From: Bacillota bacterium
GTDB lineage: Bacteria > Bacillota > Clostridia > Oscillospirales > Oscillospiraceae
NCBI GenBank assembly: GCA_023406225.1
Contig: JAEXWS010000227.1
Location: 1 to 5,340, forward strand
Length of the DNA stretch: 5,340 bases
Direction of reading: 5' to 3'
Part shown: piece after piece, positions 1-4,311 of the stretch
How positions within the stretch are numbered: the first letter of the stretch is position 1
Layout: each line of letters opens with the position of its first letter
The notes under the pieces: model-generated
Told to the model about the DNA's origin: nothing
The model's database searches: none
Seen by the model: only the letters and a program-made list of their open reading frames with translations
Translations under genes and position numbers: made by a program

Positions 1-174
1 GGGGTTGAAGGCGCCGTCTTCGTAGCCGTCGACGATCTTCAACGCGGACACCACGTCAACAGCTTCTTTATACGTGATCTTGCTGTTGTCCGTGAAGTCC
101 TTGGCTCCGGCGCTGATGGTGACGAGGGACATCGCCATGACCAGTGCCAGAACCAGAGAAAGGAACTTCTTCAT
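1..174 (-). CDS. SLH-domain secreted/surface protein, N-terminal fragment
   Basis: Only the first 58 codons are present; the gene continues beyond the left window edge. The ATG at 174-172 is preceded by a strong AAGGAGGAG ribosome site (180-188). Residues 1-24 form a signal peptide: MKKF, then a hydrophobic core (LSLVLALVMAMSLVTI), ending near SAGA, so export by Sec is expected. Residues about 25-58 (KDFTDNSKITYKEAVDVV, then a segment ending VDGYEDGAFNP) match the start of an S-layer homology domain: the F-x-D opening, the helix with EAV, and the G-Y-x-D-G-x-F-x-P motif near the end of the first half-repeat. SLH domains usually bind secondary cell-wall polymers and anchor proteins at the surface. 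The domains that would define the rest of the protein lie outside the window, so its specific role is unknown. Family call fairly sure; function beyond anchoring not determinable. Confidence 0.85.
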   Translation of the reverse strand, partial: MKKFLSLVLALVMAMSLVTISAGAKDFTDNSKITYKEAVDVVSALKIVDGYEDGAFNP

Positions 175-201
175 TGGGTCTCCTCCTTAATATTTTTTGC
201 A

Positions 202-216
202 GACGGCGCCGCCGTC
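202..216 (-). other. Leader hairpin upstream of the SLH gene
   Basis: A perfect 6-bp inverted repeat (GACGGC / GCCGTC, 3-base loop) lies in the untranslated leader of the SLH gene, 13 bases before the purine-rich ribosome site. On the minus strand it is followed by an A-rich run rather than T, so it is not an intrinsic terminator. It could stabilise the 5' end or affect access to the ribosome site, but a short GC-rich stem like this may also be chance. Confidence 0.35.
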
Positions 217-306
217 CCCACCGGCCCGGAAAATCTGGGAGCGGGGGCTAGCCAACCCCGCAAATCGATGGACCGGCAGGGAGCGTCCGGCGTCGTCCGC
301 AAAGTC

Positions 307-335
307 AATTTACGGTAAAAAAGTTGCTTTGTAAA
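307..335 (-). promoter_or_regulatory. Candidate proximal promoter of the SLH gene
   Basis: On the minus strand, TTTACA (335-330, 5 of 6 to the sigma-A -35 consensus) is followed after exactly 17 bases by TAAATT (312-307, 4 of 6 to the -10 consensus). It is placed correctly to transcribe the SLH gene with a leader of roughly 125 bases. Stretches of A/T here contrast with the GC-rich surroundings. It competes with a second candidate at 375-403; either or both may be used. Confidence 0.55.
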
Positions 336-374
336 TGGTTTTCAGCCCGTTTTAATCCATTTGAAACGACGGAT

Positions 375-403
375 AGTATCCAATTCCGGTAGTTGCCAGG
401 CAA
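375..403 (-). promoter_or_regulatory. Candidate distal promoter of the SLH gene, overlapping the 18-bp repeat
   Basis: On the minus strand, TTGCCT (403-398, 4 of 6) is followed after 17 bases by GATACT (380-375, 4 of 6). Each box is weaker than in the proximal candidate, but the spacing is ideal. Its -35 box lies inside the left copy of the 18-bp inverted repeat (393-410), so a protein bound to that repeat would be expected to block it. Confidence 0.4.
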
Positions 404-410
404 GGATAAC
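393..410 (+). repeat. Left copy of an 18-bp inverted repeat flanking the recombinase-like gene
   Basis: TTGCCAGGCAAGGATAAC on the plus strand is matched at 16 of 18 positions, with an uninterrupted 11-base core GCAAGGATAAC, by the minus strand at 1775-1758. The pair points inward and brackets the whole recombinase-like gene with its terminator. This copy contains a perfect dyad, TTGCC-A-GGCAA; the other copy keeps only the outer TTG...CAA. A CCGGT lies just outside both copies, with a two-base spacing difference. It may be an operator, a recombinase-type site or a terminal repeat. Confidence 0.6.
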
Positions 411-426
411 TTTGGCTTTTGGCGGC

Positions 427-460
427 AAAAAAGGCGCGGGCCGGAGAAATGGCTCACGCC
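427..460 (-). terminator. Intrinsic terminator of the recombinase-like gene
   Basis: Read on the minus strand, positions 460-451 (GGCGTGAGCC) pair with 442-433 (GGCCCGCGCC): eight Watson-Crick pairs, one G-U and one mismatch, with an 8-base loop. A run of six T follows at 432-427. The hairpin begins inside the last codons and includes the stop codon, a compact arrangement. It should end transcription of the recombinase-like gene and insulate the SLH gene downstream. Confidence 0.75.
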
Positions 461-1719
461 TCTTTCAAATAATACTTCTGCTTCACCTGGACCAGCTCGC
501 CGGACTGCACCAGATGCTTGAGGATCTGGGTGCACTGCTTGCTCTGGACGTGGAGGATGTCCGCGATATCCTTGCGGTAGGCGAAGCCCTCCCGGGTAAG
601 GTACTCCCGGATCACCGCGCCGTGCTCCTCCGGCGGCACCACGGTCCCGGGCAGATAATACTTGCCGCCGATGCGCACCAGCTTCTTCTCCTCCGTCATC
701 CTGCGCAGCCGGGCGTAGACCGCCGTTTTGGACAGGCCCAAAAGCTCCATGACCTCCCCCCGGGAGATCGGGCCGTCCTCCCGGACACGGGCCAGGACCC
801 GGTCCTCCTCCCGGAGCCGCCCCTCGTCCCGGCGGAGGTCCCGCAGCGTCAACTGGTCCATACCCCCCCGGATCAGGGCCGCCCGGACCAGCTTGGAAAG
901 GCGCTGGACGTCCATGGGCTTCCGGGACCGGACGGACAGCAGCACGTGGGGATCCTCTCCGCCGCTCCGGCGGGCCTGCTCGTCCGCCAGCAGGCGGCGG
1001 ACGGCGTTGGTGATGGTCACATCCCGGTCCGGCAGGTGCAGCACGCCGTTTTCCAGGTCCGTCTGGTCCCAGGTCAGCGCCGCCATCTCCTGGGACTGGA
1101 CGCCCATCTGCCAGGCCATCCACATGGCAAGCCCCGCCGGGGTGCGCTTTTCCGCCTGGAGGACCTTCCAGAGCTTGAACTCGTCCACCTGGGGCGCGGC
1201 CTCCCGCTCCACCCGGAGCGTGCGGTCCTTTTCCGGCAGGGCCGCGGCGAAATGGACCTGGAGCGCCGGAATGGTGATGCCCGTCACACGGGAGACATAG
1301 GCCCAGTCGTGGCTGCGGAGCTGGCGGACCACATAATCGTGGCGCAGGTCGATGAGGCGGACGGCGGTCTGCCCCGCCTCGTCCAGAGCCCTGCGGGCCA
1401 ACCGGGAGACGGATTCGGGCAGCATCTGCTTGCGGTACCGCTCCGAAAAGAGCACATAGGGCGAGACGGCGGACCATTTTTGGTGCATGGCCTCCAGATA
1501 GGCGGGCATCTCCCCGTCCAGCGGCACCGTCCTATCCGGCAGGACGATCTGCCGGTCCAGAAAGGAGATCTGCCCCCAGGTGAGGCGGACGATCTCGTCC
1601 CGCAGCAGCCCTTGGAGCCACGCCAGCCGGAGGATGGTCCCCGCCGGATTCATTCGGTTTTCCTCCAGCAGGCGGGTCATGGCGGCCTCGTCCGGCCGGT
1701 TGACGACATACTCCCGCAC
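454..1719 (-). CDS. Double degenerate tyrosine-recombinase-like protein with two C-terminal winged helices
   Basis: 421 residues. The GTG start follows GGGAGG (1730-1725) by five bases. Residues about 10-160 resemble a tyrosine-recombinase catalytic domain: QGLLRDEIVRLTW aligns with the usual T-G-L-R-x-x-E-L-x-x-L-x-W, but the catalytic Arg column is L39. The H-x-x-R-H box reads IDLRH (123-127), with the His lost. The later G-H reads G147-I148, and no Tyr occurs from 142 to past 190. Residues about 178-300 repeat the fold: MGVQSQEMAALTW (Arg column is Q208) and RDLRR (293-297), after which the domain stops short. Residues about 304-357 and 362-421 are two winged-helix units, ending in GKYYL and QKYYL. 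There is no N-terminal SAM-like core-binding domain. Strand transfer is therefore unlikely. I infer a DNA-binding or regulatory role. The fold assignment is by motif alignment and fairly sure; the function is not known. Confidence 0.75.
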   Translation of the reverse strand: MREYVVNRPDEAAMTRLLEENRMNPAGTILRLAWLQGLLRDEIVRLTWGQISFLDRQIVLPDRTVPLDGEMPAYLEAMHQKWSAVSPYVLFSERYRKQMLPESVSRLARRALDEAGQTAVRLIDLRHDYVVRQLRSHDWAYVSRVTGITIPALQVHFAAALPEKDRTLRVEREAAPQVDEFKLWKVLQAEKRTPAGLAMWMAWQMGVQSQEMAALTWDQTDLENGVLHLPDRDVTITNAVRRLLADEQARRSGGEDPHVLLSVRSRKPMDVQRLSKLVRAALIRGGMDQLTLRDLRRDEGRLREEDRVLARVREDGPISRGEVMELLGLSKTAVYARLRRMTEEKKLVRIGGKYYLPGTVVPPEEHGAVIREYLTREGFAYRKDIADILHVQSKQCTQILKHLVQSGELVQVKQKYYLKEA

Positions 1720-1724
1720 GGCGT

Positions 1725-1730
1725 CCTCCC
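1725..1730 (-). promoter_or_regulatory. Ribosome site fixing the GTG start of the recombinase-like gene
   Basis: GGGAGG on the minus strand lies five bases before GTG (1719-1717). No in-frame ATG with comparable spacing is near, so this site decides the start. Confidence 0.75.
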
Positions 1731-1747
1731 TTCGGTGGCAATAAATT

Positions 1748-1775
1748 TTTTTACTCGGTTATCCTTGCATGACAA
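1748..1775 (-). promoter_or_regulatory. Promoter of the recombinase-like gene, overlapping the 18-bp repeat
   Basis: On the minus strand, TTGTCA (1775-1770, 5 of 6) is followed after 16 bases by TAAAAA (1753-1748, 4 of 6), which would give a leader of about 20 bases. The -35 box and most of the spacer are the right-hand copy of the 18-bp repeat. A protein binding that repeat would occlude RNA polymerase, the usual geometry of autorepression. Confidence 0.55.
1758..1775 (-). repeat. Right copy of the 18-bp inverted repeat
   Basis: On the minus strand this reads TTGTCATGCAAGGATAAC and differs from the copy at 393-410 only at positions 4 and 7. It also sits within arms CGGTT / AACCG (1756-1760 and 1774-1778 on the plus strand), which give this copy extra local dyad symmetry. 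It lies in the promoter of the recombinase-like gene. Confidence 0.6.
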
Positions 1776-1780
1776 ACCGG

Positions 1781-1814
1781 GCGGACGTTTGGGAAAAATT
1801 CCCTGAGCGTCCGC
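1781..1814 (-). terminator. Hairpin after the 108-residue gene, possible weak terminator
   Basis: Outer arms GCGGACG / CGTCCGC (1781-1787, 1808-1814; 7 bp perfect) enclose a second stem GGGAA-AAA-TTCCC (1791-1803). The hairpin starts two bases after the TAA of the 108-residue gene. On the minus strand it is not followed by a T run (CCGGTTTG follows), so termination would be inefficient or factor-assisted. On the plus strand CTTTTAC follows, but no plus-strand gene ends here. It lies five bases upstream of the -35 box of the recombinase-like gene, so partial read-through between the two genes is possible. Confidence 0.45.
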
Positions 1815-1816
1815 TT

Positions 1817-2143
1817 TTACCCCTCGGCCCGCGGACGCCGGACGGGCTGCGCCGCGCGGACGCCGGTCAGGTCCCAGCAGCCGTGGCGCGTGATCAGGCC
1901 GCCGGCCAGGTTCCTTCCCGAGACGGTAAAAATCGCGTCATAGGGCTCTTTGTCCACCGGGGAGCGCAGCGCGCCGGTGATCAGGTACTTCCCTTCCTGC
2001 AGCACGCTGCCGGAAAAGTGGTTGCGGTAGCCAAGCAGGCTCAAATAGCCCGACACCGCCCGGTCGTCCTCCTGGAGCAGAAGCTCTCCATCCCGGGGAC
2101 CAAGCTGGCTTTGGAGCATAACCGCATAACAACTCTTTTTCAC
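1817..2143 (-). CDS. Uncharacterised 108-residue beta-rich small protein
   Basis: I do not recognise this family with confidence. The GTG start (2143-2141) is chosen because AGGAG (2155-2151) lies seven bases upstream and the -10 box at 2165-2170 fits just before it. The nearby ATG at 2148-2146 is out of frame and meets a stop within three codons. The protein has no signal peptide and no membrane segment. It shows alternating hydrophobic strands with recurring G-x-L-type turns (GYLSLLG near 32-38, SGSVL near 44-48, ITGALR near 55-60, LTG near 92-94), suggesting a compact beta-barrel or sandwich. A short basic tail follows (VRRPRAEG, 101-108). It is an independent transcription unit, since a strong terminator separates it from the TetR gene upstream. 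Whether that regulator controls it is unknown. Probably real, because start, ribosome site and -10 agree; function unknown. Confidence 0.75.
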   Translation of the reverse strand: MKKSCYAVMLQSQLGPRDGELLLQEDDRAVSGYLSLLGYRNHFSGSVLQEGKYLITGALRSPVDKEPYDAIFTVSGRNLAGGLITRHGCWDLTGVRAAQPVRRPRAEG

Positions 2144-2164
2144 AACATCACTCCTGTTGGGCCG

Positions 2165-2170
2165 ATTATA
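2165..2170 (-). promoter_or_regulatory. -10 box of the 108-residue gene
   Basis: A perfect TATAAT on the minus strand, about 20 bases before the GTG start, gives a leader of about 15 bases that just contains AGGAG. No good -35 hexamer lies 16-18 bases upstream (only T-rich sequence), so the promoter may need an activator. The adjoining 9-bp direct repeats are candidates for such a site. Confidence 0.6.
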
Positions 2171-2183
2171 GGGCATCCATCTT

Positions 2184-2211
2184 CTTCCAAAAACGGTCAT
2201 TCCTTCCAAAA
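2184..2211. repeat. Paired 9-bp direct repeat upstream of the 108-residue gene
   Basis: CTTCCAAAA occurs at 2184-2192 and again at 2203-2211, 19 bases apart, close to two helical turns, so both copies face the same side of the DNA. The pair spans the -35 region of a promoter with a good -10 but poor -35. This is a plausible activator or repressor site, but the repeats are short. Confidence 0.35.
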
Positions 2212-2257
2212 GCGTCTGTTTTCTGACACTTTGTCGAAGATTGTCGTATTTGCGGGC

Positions 2258-2288
2258 AAAAAAAGAACAGGGGCTATCCCCTGTTCTT
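2258..2288 (-). terminator. Strong intrinsic terminator of the TetR-family gene
   Basis: A perfect 11-bp stem (AAGAACAGGGG / CCCCTGTTCTT, 2263-2273 with 2278-2288) has a 4-base loop. On the minus strand seven consecutive T (2264-2258) follow, partly overlapping the stem foot. It begins 12 bases past the TAA of the TetR-family gene and should cleanly end that transcript before the 108-residue gene. Confidence 0.92.
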
Positions 2289-2300
2289 CTCCGCTTTGTT

Positions 2301-2897
2301 TTACAGCCCCGACGGCTCTCCCCGGGGCAGATTCTGCCATGCCGCGCCGCAGACGCTCCGCCGCACCGTGTTTTCCAGCAGGTCCAGCAGCTCCTCCGGC
2401 GAATGGCGGAGATCGCCGCAGATCCAGCTCTCCAGCAGCGCCAGAAGCACCGATGCGTAGCAGTCCACCATCCGCCTCCGCTCGGCGGCGTCCCCGGGCG
2501 CGCCGCAGCGCGCCTGGTAGTATGAAACGGTCTGGTCCAGCAGTCCGGTGACCGCGTCCTGCAGGACCTGGCGCAGGCTCTCGCGGCCCTGGCTCTCCAG
2601 CAGCGCCCGGTAATAGGCCCGGTTTTCCGCCGTGTAGCCCAGCAGGTCCTGGAGCGCCTGCCGCCAGGTGAGCAGCCGCTCCCGCCGCCGCTCCAGCGTC
2701 TCCCGCTCCTGCCGCACGGACCAGGCCAGCAGCTCGTAAACGTCCGCAAAATGGTAGTAGAAGGACTGCCGGCGGATGCCGCACAGCTCCGCCAGCTCCC
2801 GGACCCGGATCTGGGCCAGGGGCTTTTCTCTCAGCAATTCTCTCAAGGCGCCCACCAGCGCGCGCTTCGTCCGGCCCCCGGTCCCCTCTGCCGCCAT
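2301..2897 (-). CDS. TetR/AcrR-family transcriptional regulator
   Basis: 198 residues, normal length for the family. The ATG start is preceded by GGGAGGG with seven bases of spacing. Residues 10-55 are the TetR DNA-binding domain: an amphipathic first helix (TKRALVGALRELLREK), then the helix-turn-helix IRVRELAELCGIRRQSFYYHF (30-50), with the hallmark Y-x-H-F end and the following Y54-E-L-L. The C-terminal helical half contains NRAYYRALL (92-100) and a segment near 149-163 (SVLLALLESWICGDL), a pattern I associate with DhaS-like members; no ligand can be named. Such proteins usually repress their own or neighbouring genes and release DNA on binding a small molecule. Divergent thiI is a housekeeping gene, so autoregulation, the 108-residue gene or a distant locus are equally possible targets. 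Family call secure; target and ligand unknown. Confidence 0.93.
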   Translation of the reverse strand: MAAEGTGGRTKRALVGALRELLREKPLAQIRVRELAELCGIRRQSFYYHFADVYELLAWSVRQERETLERRRERLLTWRQALQDLLGYTAENRAYYRALLESQGRESLRQVLQDAVTGLLDQTVSYYQARCGAPGDAAERRRMVDCYASVLLALLESWICGDLRHSPEELLDLLENTVRRSVCGAAWQNLPRGEPSGL

Positions 2898-2932
2898 GGA
2901 ACATCCCTCCCGTCCTTTTCAAAATATCCCGT

Positions 2933-2950
2933 CCGGACCGCAGGATCCGG
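2933..2950. promoter_or_regulatory. Candidate operator of the TetR-family regulator
   Basis: CCGGA and TCCGG arms (2933-2937, 2946-2950) form an 18-bp interrupted palindrome 11 bases downstream of the -10 box of the regulator's promoter. The 8-bp palindrome GTCCGGAC (2931-2938) overlaps it. Size and place suit a TetR-type autorepression site. The GC-rich background makes such palindromes common, so confidence is low. Confidence 0.3.
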
Positions 2951-2961
2951 CCTTATTTTCC

Positions 2962-2991
2962 ATTATCCGGCAAGGTCCCGGCGGTTGTCAA
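2962..2991 (-). promoter_or_regulatory. Near-consensus promoter of the TetR-family gene
   Basis: On the minus strand a perfect TTGACA (2991-2986) is followed after 18 bases by GATAAT (2967-2962, 5 of 6). The predicted leader is about 60 bases. This is the strongest promoter in the window, as would suit an autorepressed regulator. Confidence 0.75.
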
Positions 2992-3042
2992 GCTTCGGCG
3001 GACAGGCCGGAAAAATCCGCCGGACGGGCGGCAAGAAATCTC

Positions 3043-3071
3043 TTCCTAAACCCGGCGGGATGGGATATAAT
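3043..3071 (+). promoter_or_regulatory. Promoter of thiI and the lipoprotein gene
   Basis: TATAAT (3066-3071) is perfect; TTCCTA (3043-3048, 3 of 6) lies 17 bases upstream. The predicted leader is only about 25 bases, ending in GGAGG (3090-3094) seven bases before the ATG. That is too short for a thiamine-pyrophosphate riboswitch, so expression is probably constitutive. Confidence 0.6.
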
Positions 3072-3101
3072 GAGGATACTTACCTGATCGGAGGCTTTAC
3101 A

Positions 3102-4310
3102 ATGACGCACAGCGACAGCATGACCCCCGCCCTGCCCCAGGGCGAGATGATCCTTTTAAAACTGGGCGAGGTGGTCCTGAAGGGCCTAAACCGCAAGTCC
3201 TTTGAGGACAAGCTCCTTAACAACGTCCGGCGGCGGCTGAAAAACTGCGGCTCGTTCCAGGTTTCCCTGCGCCAGAGCACCATTTACGTGGAGCCCCAGG
3301 GCGCGGACTGCGACATGGAGGCCGCTTGGACCGCCTGCCGCCGGGTGTTCGGCGTGGCCGCCCTGACCCGGGCGGTGCCCTGCGAGAAAACGGTGGAGGC
3401 CATCGTGGAGACGGCCCGGGTCTATTTGAAGGACGCCTTCGCCGCCGCGAAGACCTTCAAGGTGGAGAGCAAGCGGGCGGACAAGCAGTTCCGCCTGAAC
3501 TCCATCCAGCTCAGCCAGGCGGTGGGCGGCGACTTGGCAGAGCTGTTCCCCGCCGTGGCGGTGGACGTCCACCACCCGGACCTCACGGTGCATGTGGAGA
3601 TCCGGGAAAAGCACGCCTACGTCCACGGCGCGCCGGAGCCCGGCGCGGGCGGGCTTCCCACCGGCATGGGCGGCCGGGCGGTGAGCCTGCTCTCCGGCGG
3701 CATCGACTCCCCGGTGTCCTCCTGGATGATGGCCCGCCGGGGCGTGGAGCTGGAGATGGTCCACTTCGTCTCTCCGCCCTACACCTCTCAGCAGGCGCAG
3801 GACAAGGTGCTGGAGCTGGCCCGGCTGCTGACGGCCTACTGCGGGCGGATGCTGGTGCATATCGTGCCCTTCACCGAGATCCAGGAGGAGATCCGGCGGC
3901 ACTGTCCGGAGGAGTACTTCACCCTCATCATGCGGCGGTTCATGATGCGTCTGGCCGAGGCCGTGGCGAAAAAAGCCGGAGCCAGGGCCCTCATCACCGG
4001 CGAGTCCCTGGGCCAGGTGGCGAGCCAGACCATGCAGGCCCTGGGCGTCACGGAGGACGTGACCACCCTGCCCGTGCTGCGGCCCCTCATCGGCATGGAC
4101 AAGGTGGAGATCATCCGGCTGTCCCGGGAGATCGGCTGTTTTGAAACGTCCATCCTCCCCTATGAGGACTGCTGCACGGTGTTCACCCCCCGCCATCCCG
4201 CCACCCGGCCCGATCTTGCGGCCGTACGGGAGGCGGAGGCCGCCCTGGACGTGGAGGGCCTGACGGCCCGGGCCCTGGCGGGCGAAAGCTGGGTGCGGGT
4301 GAAGCCCTGA
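3102..4310 (+). CDS. thiI: tRNA 4-thiouridine synthase ThiI
   Basis: 402 residues, the length of Gram-positive ThiI without the C-terminal rhodanese domain. It adenylates U8 of tRNA with ATP and replaces the oxygen with sulfur to give 4-thiouridine; in some bacteria it also supplies sulfur for the thiazole of thiamine. Domains in order: a ferredoxin-like N-terminal region (about 15-75, with LLKLGEVVLKGLNRKSFE), THUMP (about 75-178, ending VEIREKHAYVHG), and a PP-loop ATP pyrophosphatase domain (about 185-402). The PP-loop is SGGIDSP (198-204). Other family signatures are ITGESLGQVASQT (298-310), RPLIGMDKVEII (327-338) and YEDCCTVFTPRHP (354-366), whose C357/C358 match the region of the persulfide-exchanging cysteine in the core domain. 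The start is fixed by GGAGG seven bases upstream. No cysteine desulfurase gene is adjacent, so the sulfur donor must be encoded elsewhere. The lipoprotein gene follows after one base. Confidence 0.97.
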   Translation: MTHSDSMTPALPQGEMILLKLGEVVLKGLNRKSFEDKLLNNVRRRLKNCGSFQVSLRQSTIYVEPQGADCDMEAAWTACRRVFGVAALTRAVPCEKTVEAIVETARVYLKDAFAAAKTFKVESKRADKQFRLNSIQLSQAVGGDLAELFPAVAVDVHHPDLTVHVEIREKHAYVHGAPEPGAGGLPTGMGGRAVSLLSGGIDSPVSSWMMARRGVELEMVHFVSPPYTSQQAQDKVLELARLLTAYCGRMLVHIVPFTEIQEEIRRHCPEEYFTLIMRRFMMRLAEAVAKKAGARALITGESLGQVASQTMQALGVTEDVTTLPVLRPLIGMDKVEIIRLSREIGCFETSILPYEDCCTVFTPRHPATRPDLAAVREAEAALDVEGLTARALAGESWVRVKP

Positions 4311-4311
4311 A

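Noticed and set aside
386..1780. Intact insertion sequence bounded by the 18-bp repeats
   Set aside because: No convincing direct target duplication is seen outside the repeats (only the palindromic CCGG is shared), and the enclosed protein lacks recombinase catalytic residues and is not a transposase. A remnant remains possible and is discussed as a finding.
361..1806. Long open frame on the plus strand across the recombinase-like gene
   Set aside because: It is antisense to a gene with recognisable domains, ribosome site, promoter and terminator. Its translation is low-complexity, rich in Gly/Pro/His/Gln/Leu, as expected for a shadow frame in GC-rich DNA.
2231..2246. TTGTCG direct repeat with 10-base period, as a regulator site
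   Set aside because: Six-base repeats are too short to be significant here, and they lie just beyond the TetR-gene terminator, about 75 bases upstream of the next promoter.
2144..2749. N-terminal extension of the 108-residue protein back into the TetR region
   Set aside because: The extension is arginine/tryptophan-rich shadow translation of the TetR-family gene and would read through its strong terminator. The GTG at 2143 with AGGAG is the supported start.
2197..2922. Alternative minus-strand frame over the TetR-family gene, with a closer ATG at 2915-2913
   Set aside because: That frame gives a Gly/Ala/Arg-rich product with no domain. The TetR frame carries a clear helix-turn-helix and has correct ribosome-site spacing.
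2966..2975. Third copy of the GCAAGGATAAC core near the TetR promoter
   Set aside because: Only GGCAAGG is shared on the plus strand before the match breaks down; this is within chance.
3072..3101. TPP riboswitch upstream of thiI
   Set aside because: The predicted leader is about 25 bases, with no thi-box sequence or room for the fold.
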